From contig CAMWVF010000024.1 in NCBI GenBank assembly GCA_947177545.1, forward strand, positions 1-9,592: a stretch of 9,592 nucleotides of DNA, read 5' to 3'. This DNA comes from an uncultured Clostridia bacterium. GTDB lineage: Bacteria; Bacillota; Clostridia; Oscillospirales; Ruminococcaceae. Positions 1 to 6,097 of the stretch are shown here, in pieces. Below the pieces are notes generated by a model, which saw only the letters and a program-made list of their open reading frames with translations, searched no databases and was not told the DNA's origin. Each line of letters opens with the position of its first letter. Position 1 is the stretch's first letter. The translations under genes and the position numbers were made by a program.

Positions 1-338
1 CTTGAACAGATATGACTTATATATCCTCTCACAGCCTCCGAGGGGACGCTGCCGCCAAGCCCGTTTGAAGCAATAAGCTCAATAATATAATAGAACCTTC
101 CGCTTTCGCCGTCCTCTGTTTTAATAACATTGAAAGTGCAGACCTCTCCGCCTATCTCGCTTGTGACCAAACCCGTGACGGCTCTGCCGCCGCCAAAGAC
201 AGCCTTCGCGCTTTCGCCGAGGTCGGGATATAAACCACCTATATTATTTTTCCACAGTATCTTCAGTTCCTCATCGGCAATAATAACAGGTATTCCCGAC
301 TCCGAATATTCTTTTTTGAGCTTATAGGCATGATTCAT
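1..338 (-). CDS. N-terminal part of a probable PAS-domain sensor protein (histidine kinase-like), cut by window edge
   Basis: An open frame runs from ATG at 338 to the window edge (112 full codons) with no stop. The start is supported by AAAGGGAG, whose last base is 7 bases before the ATG. The protein begins MNHAYKLKKEYSESGIPVII, then ADEELKILWKNN, a pattern typical of a PAS sensory domain in which a first strand (pvIIaDeelkIlWkN) opens the fold. The stretches TFNVIKTEDG and FYYIIELIAS fit later PAS strands. The last visible residues, VRGYISHICS, could lead into a signalling helix or dimerisation helix. No kinase catalytic motif is inside the window, so 'sensor kinase' is inferred from the PAS-like opening and its resemblance to clostridial sensor kinases. 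It could be another PAS regulator. A candidate promoter lies just upstream, so it may be transcribed separately from the lipoprotein genes. Confidence 0.6.
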   Translation of the reverse strand, partial: MNHAYKLKKEYSESGIPVIIADEELKILWKNNIGGLYPDLGESAKAVFGGGRAVTGLVTSEIGGEVCTFNVIKTEDGESGRFYYIIELIASNGLGGSVPSEAVRGYISHICS

Positions 339-376
339 TTTCCCGCTCCCTTTCGGGCAAAAAAGTTTCTCTTAAC

Positions 377-405
377 AGTATACCCCATTATTTTTTATTT
401 TTCTA
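377..405 (-). promoter_or_regulatory. Candidate sigma-A promoter for the PAS-protein gene
   Basis: On the minus strand, TAGAAA (400-405, 4 of 6 to TTGACA) and TATACT (377-382, 5 of 6 to TATAAT) are separated by exactly 17 bases in an A-rich context. The predicted transcript start near 370 would give a leader of about 30 bases before the ATG at 338. The -35 match is weak, so this is a moderate call. No convincing intrinsic terminator separates the lipoprotein gene ending at 459 from this site, so read-through is also possible. Confidence 0.42.
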
Positions 406-458
406 CTGTTTTTATAAAATATCATCTTATTTTTATTATTTCAACACATTGCCGCGTA

Positions 459-1676
459 CTATAAATACTCGATAATATATGTCAGTATCCTGTACTCCTC
501 ATAATAATCCGTCCATCGAAGATTTATGCTTACCCCGTAATCAGACCTCGCCTGCTGTTTTATCTGCTCAAAAGCGGCAGGGTCGTCACCAAGCTTGGAC
601 ATTACCGATATATACATATCGTTTGAAGCAAACTTCACCATTGCGCTCTGCTCGTGATTTCTCACCGCGTTCAGCACTGCGTTCTGTGAAGCCGTAAGAA
701 ACTCCTTCTCGCTGTTTATATCAGTTCCCTCACGGACAAAATAATTTTCATTCCTGCCGCTTGCTTTCGGCGGCTCCGCGGGATATGTCCATATCGTATG
801 GTTGTTTTCAATTACCGAGTCCGTCACCATAAAATACTGATAAAGAATAACGTCGGGATATTCCGCGTGAAGAGCGTCGTCGGGGTTATCCCACGTAACG
901 TCAACATGATACCAATTGCCCCCAAGCTTGACGGCGTTCCACATATGCGGAACTTTCGTCAGCCCTGTAACTATCGTGTTCTCAATTCCCGCCAAATTGC
1001 AAAGATAAGAGAACGCCTTTGCATACCCCTCGCACAACGCCTTTTTCTGCACCAGCGCGCCGTATATCGTATCGCTGTAGGGGCTTTCCGTGTCGTTTTG
1101 GCAGTTAAGCACCAGATAATCGTGAAAATATTTCAGCTTGTCGTAATCGTCCATATCGGGAGTTATCTGCTCCATTATCTCCCTTGCCGCTCTCTCTGAG
1201 GCTATGTTCATACTGCTTATCTCGTCAGCCGTAAAGCGGTATTCATATACTATCTCAAACTCCTGCGTTACCTCGTTTACATCAATATCGCGGTCGGAAA
1301 CATGAAAATAAGAAAGCTGCTCAAACCTGATAATATCCAAAACCCTCTGAAGCACGGTGGAATCCACCTTCAGCGGAACTCTTGTCCTGAGATTTCCAAG
1401 GTCGTTCAGAACGCTGTCGTAGACCTCTTTCTCTGTTCCGTTGAGCGCAGTCGAGCTGTAATAATCCGTGACCATTCCCTCGGGAATATAAAATTCGGCA
1501 TTGCCCGCGGTGGAATAGATCTCCTGCTCTCCCACAACAGCGGAAGTGCCGTTTGAATAAACATGAATGCCGTCCTCGAAGCCGTTTCTGCGGCAGCCGC
1601 TCATTGTCGCCAAAGCCGCCGCGGAAACCACCGCAAGTATGCGTCTCCCCGCTGTACAGCCCAAAAACCTGTTCAT
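459..1676 (-). CDS. Secreted transglutaminase-like lipoprotein 1 (HMWN subgroup, short linker)
   Basis: Probable surface lipoprotein of 405 residues with a transglutaminase-like Cys-His-Asp core. The start chosen is ATG 1676. A TTG one codon upstream (1679) also reads open, and both sit behind AAGGTGGTGA (1684-1693, one mismatch from the ideal anti-16S match). A basic, hydrophobic signal peptide ends in TMSGC, giving lipidated Cys28. This is a slightly atypical lipobox, with Met at -3. A short linker follows, then a mostly helical pre-domain (about 80-195) containing KYFHDYLVLNC. The core has Cys215 in ALCEGYAKAF, His244 in PHMWNAVKL and Asp259 in WYHVDVTWDNP. A C-terminal domain begins at NYFVREG (about 312). 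The family fold is that of papain-like transglutaminases. Members can crosslink, deamidate or cleave, and the reaction here is unknown. It is the last of five paralogues and 95 bases downstream of the fourth. It most resembles its neighbour at 1775-3325, sharing HMWN and WYH(V/I)D. Confidence 0.9.
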   Translation of the reverse strand: MNRFLGCTAGRRILAVVSAAALATMSGCRRNGFEDGIHVYSNGTSAVVGEQEIYSTAGNAEFYIPEGMVTDYYSSTALNGTEKEVYDSVLNDLGNLRTRVPLKVDSTVLQRVLDIIRFEQLSYFHVSDRDIDVNEVTQEFEIVYEYRFTADEISSMNIASERAAREIMEQITPDMDDYDKLKYFHDYLVLNCQNDTESPYSDTIYGALVQKKALCEGYAKAFSYLCNLAGIENTIVTGLTKVPHMWNAVKLGGNWYHVDVTWDNPDDALHAEYPDVILYQYFMVTDSVIENNHTIWTYPAEPPKASGRNENYFVREGTDINSEKEFLTASQNAVLNAVRNHEQSAMVKFASNDMYISVMSKLGDDPAAFEQIKQQARSDYGVSINLRWTDYYEEYRILTYIIEYL

Positions 1677-1683
1677 CAAATTC

Positions 1684-1693
1684 TCACCACCTT
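1684..1693 (-). promoter_or_regulatory. Ribosome binding site for lipoprotein 1
   Basis: AAGGTGGTGA differs at one base from AAGGAGGTGA. Its last base is 7 bases before ATG 1676 and 4 bases before TTG 1679. The better codon and spacing favour the ATG, which removes one residue from the longest open frame. Confidence 0.6.
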
Positions 1694-1696
1694 ATT

Positions 1697-1746
1697 CCGA
1701 TATCAGATACGTTTGATATTTCAATCTTTTTGTAATTTGATATCGG
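1697..1746. repeat. Inverted repeat (CCGATATCA / TGATATCGG) in the gap before lipoprotein 1
   Basis: Two perfect 9-base inverted arms lie at 1697-1705 and 1738-1746, with 32 bases between. Each arm carries the palindrome GATATC. A third related half, TTTGATAT, sits between them (1712-1719) and matches TTTGATAT at 1736-1743 as a direct repeat 24 bases away. The structure occupies most of the 95-base gap and ends just upstream of the ribosome site of the following gene. No T-run follows, so it does not look like an intrinsic terminator. It could be an operator for a dimeric regulator or an mRNA hairpin affecting translation. Confidence 0.5.
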
Positions 1747-1774
1747 ACTCAATGCCGAAATAAAAGCTCTGAAA

Positions 1775-3325
1775 TTAATTCGTATAATCCAGATAAAGCG
1801 TTATTATACGGGTACCCTCGTCATATGCGTAAGAAATATTATCTGTCCTGAACTTGTTGTCCGACATGGTAAGCGCGTCGTTCATAATATTTATAGCCTG
1901 CTTTTCGGAAAGCCCGAAAAGCTTGTCCATAGCTTCGTCATAGACTTCCGCGTCAGCGCATCTTACCTGCGCGGTAACCTTTCTCTCTTCCGCAGACTGC
2001 ACCACCTGCTCTGTAAGTATCTCCCTTATCTCGTCCCAGTCGCCGCCCACAAGACCGTTCCTTACATAGTAGTTGCACCTTTCGGAATCTGCTCTCGGGT
2101 ACTCATAAGTCTGGTCGTAGACGTTACGCTTTGAATATATAGTATCATCATCAAGACAGAAATAATCATACCGCACATATCTTCCGTAAGCCGTTGACTC
2201 TGCATTGTCATAGGTCGGGTCGATATGATACCATTCTCCGCCTATCTTCACCATATTCCACATATGTGCAATGCCGTCCGCGTCTCCCGTCACCGTAAGG
2301 GTCTCAATGCCGACCTTTCCGCATAGATACGAAAACGCCTTTGCCATGCCCTGACACAAGGCTCTCTTGTTCACAAACGCTCCGTAAATATTGTTGCAGT
2401 TGTCCGCCTTGTCATCGTAAACCACGTTTTCGCATATATAGTCGTGAAAATATTTTACAATGTCATACTGGGACATATCGGGCGTAACACCCTCCAGAAC
2501 TCTGTTTACCTCTTCCTCAATGGCGTTCTCCATTCTGGTTATCTCAGCGTCGCTGTGCTTGTATATCAGAACCGCCGAAGCCACCGTCTTTGTGGAGGAC
2601 TGAATTGCGTACTGAATTTTAGGGTCAATAAAAAACATATTTATCTCGTCGTTGTATATCTGCTGATACACCGCAAGGTAATCATCCGCGGTAATTCCCA
2701 TAACATCGGAAAATGTGATGTCCGTCCTGCGCCTGTCAACAGCGGTAACAATAGCGTCGTAAATATATATGTACTTTTCGTTGTCAAGCATTTTATAGCT
2801 GTAGGGACGGATTATCTCCTCCCTTGCCGTATATGGAGCAAATGGATCCGCGACATCGGGCAGAGTTGTCACAACCTGAACAGTACCCTCCGTAACGGAA
2901 GCCGTACCGCTGTCATATGCTGTGGAATAGCTTTGAGGCGGTTCGGTCAGCGATGACGTATCCGTCGTTATAGCAGACGGGGTCGTGGATGTAAACTCCG
3001 AAAGAGGTATCCTTGGTACGCCCGGTATCGTGGAAACCGCGGTTGTGCCGTCTATGGGGTCGGTAGGCGGATTTGTTGTTGTGGCAAGCTCGGGTGTAGT
3101 CGAAGAAGCCGCCGTCCGCGAGGTGGTCTCCCTTGTGGGGATAGTTATCTCCTCGGTAGTGGTGGTCTCCGTGGTCACAATGCTTACCGTAGGCAAAGCA
3201 GAGGTAGTCACAGGCGAAGGAAGGGTGTCGTCCCATTCCGCGGTGTGAGTGTCGCATGATGAAAGCATCAATGCGGACAGCGCCGCCGCCCCAAATCTCA
3301 AAAAGCCTTTTTTGAACCTGCTCAT
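1775..3325 (-). CDS. Secreted transglutaminase-like lipoprotein 2 (HMWN subgroup, long Thr/Ser-rich linker)
   Basis: Surface lipoprotein of 516 residues. The signal peptide ends in LMLSSC, giving lipidated Cys24. Residues about 30-155 are an extended, low-complexity Thr/Ser/Pro linker (for example TTETTTTEE, ATTTNPPTDP), likely disordered and possibly spanning the wall. A helical pre-domain (about 170-300) contains KYFHDYICEN. The core has Cys324 in ALCQGMAKAF, His354 in AHMWNMVKI and Asp369 in WYHIDPTYDN. The Trp usual after the Asp (TW) is Tyr here, and the DNP/DDP that follows is altered, so activity may differ. The C-terminal domain starts at NYYVRNG (about 418). The start ATG 3325 is forced by an in-frame TAA eight codons upstream (codon at 3347-3349). 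The ribosome site AAGGAG lies 13 bases away, and a competing out-of-frame ATG lies at 3333-3335. It sits 83 bases downstream of lipoprotein 3 and is closest in active-site motifs to lipoprotein 1. Reaction and substrate unknown. Confidence 0.9.
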   Translation of the reverse strand: MSRFKKGFLRFGAAALSALMLSSCDTHTAEWDDTLPSPVTTSALPTVSIVTTETTTTEEITIPTRETTSRTAASSTTPELATTTNPPTDPIDGTTAVSTIPGVPRIPLSEFTSTTPSAITTDTSSLTEPPQSYSTAYDSGTASVTEGTVQVVTTLPDVADPFAPYTAREEIIRPYSYKMLDNEKYIYIYDAIVTAVDRRRTDITFSDVMGITADDYLAVYQQIYNDEINMFFIDPKIQYAIQSSTKTVASAVLIYKHSDAEITRMENAIEEEVNRVLEGVTPDMSQYDIVKYFHDYICENVVYDDKADNCNNIYGAFVNKRALCQGMAKAFSYLCGKVGIETLTVTGDADGIAHMWNMVKIGGEWYHIDPTYDNAESTAYGRYVRYDYFCLDDDTIYSKRNVYDQTYEYPRADSERCNYYVRNGLVGGDWDEIREILTEQVVQSAEERKVTAQVRCADAEVYDEAMDKLFGLSEKQAINIMNDALTMSDNKFRTDNISYAYDEGTRIITLYLDYTN

Positions 3326-3338
3326 AAAACAGCATTTG

Positions 3339-3344
3339 CTCCTT
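3339..3344 (-). promoter_or_regulatory. Ribosome binding site with awkward spacing before lipoprotein 2
   Basis: AAGGAG on the minus strand is followed after 3 bases by ATG (3335-3333, wrong frame) and after 13 bases by ATG (3325-3323, the lipoprotein start). One spacing is short and the other long for a clostridial gene. Only the second start gives the signal peptide and lipobox, so it is the coding one, but initiation could be inefficient or shared. Confidence 0.55.
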
Positions 3345-3408
3345 TTTTAGAAATTAAATAACGAAAAATCTATTGCTTCTTGACCTCTTGCTTCTCACAG
3401 GTCGCGGC

Positions 3409-4599
3409 TCAGCCTTGCTTGTCTGCCTCATAAATAAGTGAAAGATGTATAATATGAAGCGTATCGTTATTGTGTCTGTAGGCGGAGCTTATTTTTGTTC
3501 CGTATTCGCCGTTTATATCCTCGATAATGACTTTCATCTCGCCGTTGTCGATAAGCCTTGCAAGGGCGGCAAAGTATTCGTTTTCGTCCGAGAGCTTGAA
3601 TTCCGCCTCGCGCTTTCCCGCAATGCCCGCAGCCTTGACCTGATCCCGCATAGCATCGACTGCCTCCGCCGCCGTGCTGTAAACAAGACCCTTTTTCACG
3701 AAATAATTTCCCGCTTTCGCAGTGCAGGGCGGGACATTCCCGTAAAGCTCTTCATCGGTAAAATGGGTAATACCCTCTATCTCGGCGTCCGTCACCAGCA
3801 TATAATCATGCCGCACGAAATCCTTCTGACCGCGCTTTAAAATAGGGTCGTCCCATGTGCAGTCAACATTATACCATTCTCCGTCAAGGACGACCTTGTT
3901 CCATGCGTGAGTGGCGCCGTCAGCGTCATGCCCCGTTACCATGTAGTTGGGGATACCGGCTTCACTGCATAAAAACGCCATAGCCGCAGCGTAACCCTCA
4001 CACTGACCAACGCCCTCCACAAGCACTCCGTAAGCGGAGCTGCTGTTGACGTCGTTCTGTGAAAACTCGCAGCCGGTAACTATCCTGTCATGGAAGTAAA
4101 CAAGCTTGTGAAAAACGCCTGCGTCCTCCGGAAGACCGTTTATTATCTCCGAAGCCGCAAGATCAAGCTCCGCCCGCATAACGCTTGCCGCGTCCTTGGT
4201 GAAAAGGTAGCTGAGCGTATACACGCTTATCTCCTTTTCGGGAGCGTAAAAAACGTTGCTGAACCAGAAAAGCTGTCTCTCCTGCGCATAAACAAGGCGG
4301 TATATCTTACGCACCGTGTCCCTCGGGATCGGAGTGTCAAAGCTTACGGACTCATCAAAATTTTCCACAGCGTCACGTATCTTGTCATAAAGCTCTTTTT
4401 CCTCGCCGCTCAGATTTTCATAAACGGGGGAAACAAACTCTCCATACGTGAACTCGGGAGGTATAACCACACTTTCCGTTGTACCGGTCACAGGCTCTTC
4501 CGAAATCTTGCTGCAACCGCCCAGCGATACCGAAACGGCTGCGCATAAGACTACGGAAATTATCCTGCCGTACAGATCAAATTTACCTATCTTCCTCAT
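3409..4599 (-). CDS. Secreted transglutaminase-like lipoprotein 3 (HAWN subgroup, shortest linker)
   Basis: Surface lipoprotein of 396 residues, the shortest reach of the set. The signal peptide ends in SLGGC, giving lipidated Cys29 in a good lipobox. A linker of about 25 residues leads to the pre-domain, with LYDKIRDAVENF, then KIYRLVYAQE, then QLFWFSN, and later VYFHDRIV. The core has Cys200 in GQCEGYAAAM, His231 in THAWNKVVL and Asp246 in WYNVDCTWDDP. The C-terminal domain begins at NYFVKKG (about 298), preceded by PPCT as in lipoproteins 4 and 5. The start is fixed by an in-frame TAA two codons upstream. There is no purine-rich ribosome site before the ATG. The stop of lipoprotein 4 is only 8 bases upstream, so translation probably depends on termination-reinitiation by ribosomes finishing that gene. 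Closest in active-site sequence to lipoprotein 4 (HAWN, DCTWDDP). Enzymatic reaction not determinable. Confidence 0.9.
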   Translation of the reverse strand: MRKIGKFDLYGRIISVVLCAAVSVSLGGCSKISEEPVTGTTESVVIPPEFTYGEFVSPVYENLSGEEKELYDKIRDAVENFDESVSFDTPIPRDTVRKIYRLVYAQERQLFWFSNVFYAPEKEISVYTLSYLFTKDAASVMRAELDLAASEIINGLPEDAGVFHKLVYFHDRIVTGCEFSQNDVNSSSAYGVLVEGVGQCEGYAAAMAFLCSEAGIPNYMVTGHDADGATHAWNKVVLDGEWYNVDCTWDDPILKRGQKDFVRHDYMLVTDAEIEGITHFTDEELYGNVPPCTAKAGNYFVKKGLVYSTAAEAVDAMRDQVKAAGIAGKREAEFKLSDENEYFAALARLIDNGEMKVIIEDINGEYGTKISSAYRHNNDTLHIIHLSLIYEADKQG

Positions 4600-4607
4600 A
4601 CATTAAA

Positions 4608-5990
4608 TCAATTGTACAGAACGTCAAACTCAATAACCAGCATTTCCTCGCTGCACGCAGCATTGTTAATGCCTCTTACACCCGAAAATTCCTTTGCGTA
4701 ATTCTGATACTCGGTACCCTTTGCATAGATCTTATCGTAAACATCCTTTGAGCCTACCATAATGTGAGCCGAACGCGACTTGTTTTCCGCAGCCTTTTTG
4801 ATCTCCGCCCTAATAGCAGCGTCAGCCGAATCAAAATCGTTGTAAACGTATCCGTTCTTTATAAAATAGTTCTGCGATGTCTCGGTGCAGGCTGGAGGCG
4901 TAAAGTATGTAATGTACTTTCCGCTTGAAAGCTTCTGCTGATTAATGTGCATATGAGTAATCTCGTGTATCCACTTGTCGGGAACAAGGAAGTAATTGTA
5001 GCGTATATTCTTGTAATTTGCATTTTCAAGAAGAGGGTCGTCCCATGTGCAGTCAAGGTTGTACCACTTACCGTCAACGTCCACAACGTTCCATGCGTGA
5101 GAAGCGCCCGCCGAAGTCTCGCCCGTAACTACCATGCTTACAATGCCTGCCTTGTCGCAAAGGTACTGCATAGCCTTGGCATAGCCGTTGCACTGAATAT
5201 TGCCCTGGGGTTCTCCGCTGCCGAAAGCGTTGTAAATGCTTGCGTTGTAGCTCTGGTCGCCCTCTGAAAATTCAAAGGAAGAATTAAGAACAAGATAATC
5301 GTGGAAAACCTTAAGCTTTTCATATGTGGAGGACTTTCCTGCCGCCTCGCTGACAAGCTTGTCTGCAACAGCGTCAATGGACGCCTGCATCTCGTTTATA
5401 GCCTCGGGGCTTTTTGTCGTATAGAAAAGCTTGCCGACCTTTACCTTTGAATTCATATAGAAAAGTCTCGGTTCCTGATTATATACCATGCCGTATATCT
5501 TTGTCCATTCCTCAATAGAGTAAGCGTCCTCGTCGCATATCTTGTAGCGGAGATTTTCAATTCCGCTTACAATATCGTCGTAAAGCTTCTTTTCATCAGC
5601 TGTAAGGGTCGAGTATCCGTACCTCTCCGTATCCGTTCTTGTAATAGACAGATTGGGAGTAGTGCTTTCGCTTGTCATAGCCGCAAGTATCTCCTCCTCG
5701 CTGAGAGTCTGCGTATTTTCCGCCGTTGTCTCGGCAGGTACTGTCAAAGCATTTCCGTCAACGCCTGTAACAGCGTTTCCGTCGATGTCGGTCATTATTT
5801 CACCCGCCGACTGTTCAGATCCGCCGCCAGAAACAGTCGTACCCTCCTCGCCGTCGCCGCCTATGACCTTTATTGACTCAGAAGCATCGGAACCGTCCGC
5901 ACCCTCAGTGTCAGTATTGTTTGAACAGCCAGCCGCCATCATTGACAAAGCCATAATAAAGGCAAGCACGCTTAAAAACTTCTTTTTCAT
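4608..5990 (-). CDS. Secreted transglutaminase-like lipoprotein 4 (HAWN subgroup, Gly/Asp-rich linker)
   Basis: Surface lipoprotein of 460 residues. MKKKFLSVLAFIMALSMMAAGC is a classic signal peptide with lipidated Cys22. The linker (about 23-110) is rich in Gly, Ser, Asp and Glu. It contains a short tandem element, IDGNAVT then VDGNALT (about 69-83). The pre-domain has LYDDIVSGIENL, KIYGMVYNQEPRLFYMN and KVFHDYLVLN. The core has Cys267 in IQCNGYAKAM, His298 in SHAWNVVDV and Asp313 in WYNLDCTWDDP. The C-terminal domain begins after PPACT, at NYFIKNG (about 374), and ends DVLYN, like DIVYN in lipoprotein 5. GGAAGGAA lies about 10 bases before ATG 5990. The gene is 107 bases downstream of lipoprotein 5, behind a strong hairpin that may reduce or tune its transcription. 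It is 8 bases upstream of lipoprotein 3, with which it must share a transcript. Confidence 0.92.
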   Translation of the reverse strand: MKKKFLSVLAFIMALSMMAAGCSNNTDTEGADGSDASESIKVIGGDGEEGTTVSGGGSEQSAGEIMTDIDGNAVTGVDGNALTVPAETTAENTQTLSEEEILAAMTSESTTPNLSITRTDTERYGYSTLTADEKKLYDDIVSGIENLRYKICDEDAYSIEEWTKIYGMVYNQEPRLFYMNSKVKVGKLFYTTKSPEAINEMQASIDAVADKLVSEAAGKSSTYEKLKVFHDYLVLNSSFEFSEGDQSYNASIYNAFGSGEPQGNIQCNGYAKAMQYLCDKAGIVSMVVTGETSAGASHAWNVVDVDGKWYNLDCTWDDPLLENANYKNIRYNYFLVPDKWIHEITHMHINQQKLSSGKYITYFTPPACTETSQNYFIKNGYVYNDFDSADAAIRAEIKKAAENKSRSAHIMVGSKDVYDKIYAKGTEYQNYAKEFSGVRGINNAACSEEMLVIEFDVLYN

Positions 5991-6049
5991 CTTAAAACAA
6001 TTCCTTCCGTAATAGAATAAATTACCATTTTTTGCTTAAAATAAGCACA

Positions 6050-6083
6050 GCAGGGATAAATCAAAGCTGTGACCTACCCCTGC
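6050..6083 (-). terminator. Strong hairpin between lipoproteins 5 and 4 (partial terminator or RNA-processing element)
   Basis: On the minus strand a 14-base arm (6070-6083, beginning GCAGGGGTAGG) pairs with 6050-6063 across a 6-base loop. There are eleven Watson-Crick and three G-U pairs and no mismatch. A second small hairpin (GCTTA/TAAGC, 6034-6046) follows directly. The RNA after the first stem is only moderately U-rich (UGUGCUUAUUUU), so this is not a textbook terminator. A leaky terminator, an mRNA-stabilising 3' end for the upstream gene, or a processing site would fit. No convincing promoter was found downstream of it, so lipoproteins 4 to 1 are probably reached by read-through. Confidence 0.45.
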
Positions 6084-6097
6084 GCAAATATTATTGA

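Noticed and set aside
348..357. CCC-GAAA-GGG mini-hairpin overlapping the ribosome site of the PAS-protein gene
   Set aside because: Only three pairs and not extendable, too weak to claim as a regulatory structure.
2913..3335. A 140-codon minus-strand frame overlapping lipoprotein 2, with a ribosome site close to its ATG
   Set aside because: It lies within the signal peptide and Thr-rich linker coding region in another frame, has biased His/Gly/Asp composition expected from frame-shifted Thr/Ser codons, and has no recognisable domain. Kept only as a start-site oddity.
3326..3408. GACCT/AGGTC inverted repeat and AGAAGCAA direct repeats in the gap between lipoproteins 3 and 2
   Set aside because: A 5-base stem with a 12-base loop and a distant T-run is not a credible terminator, and the 8-base direct repeat may be chance.
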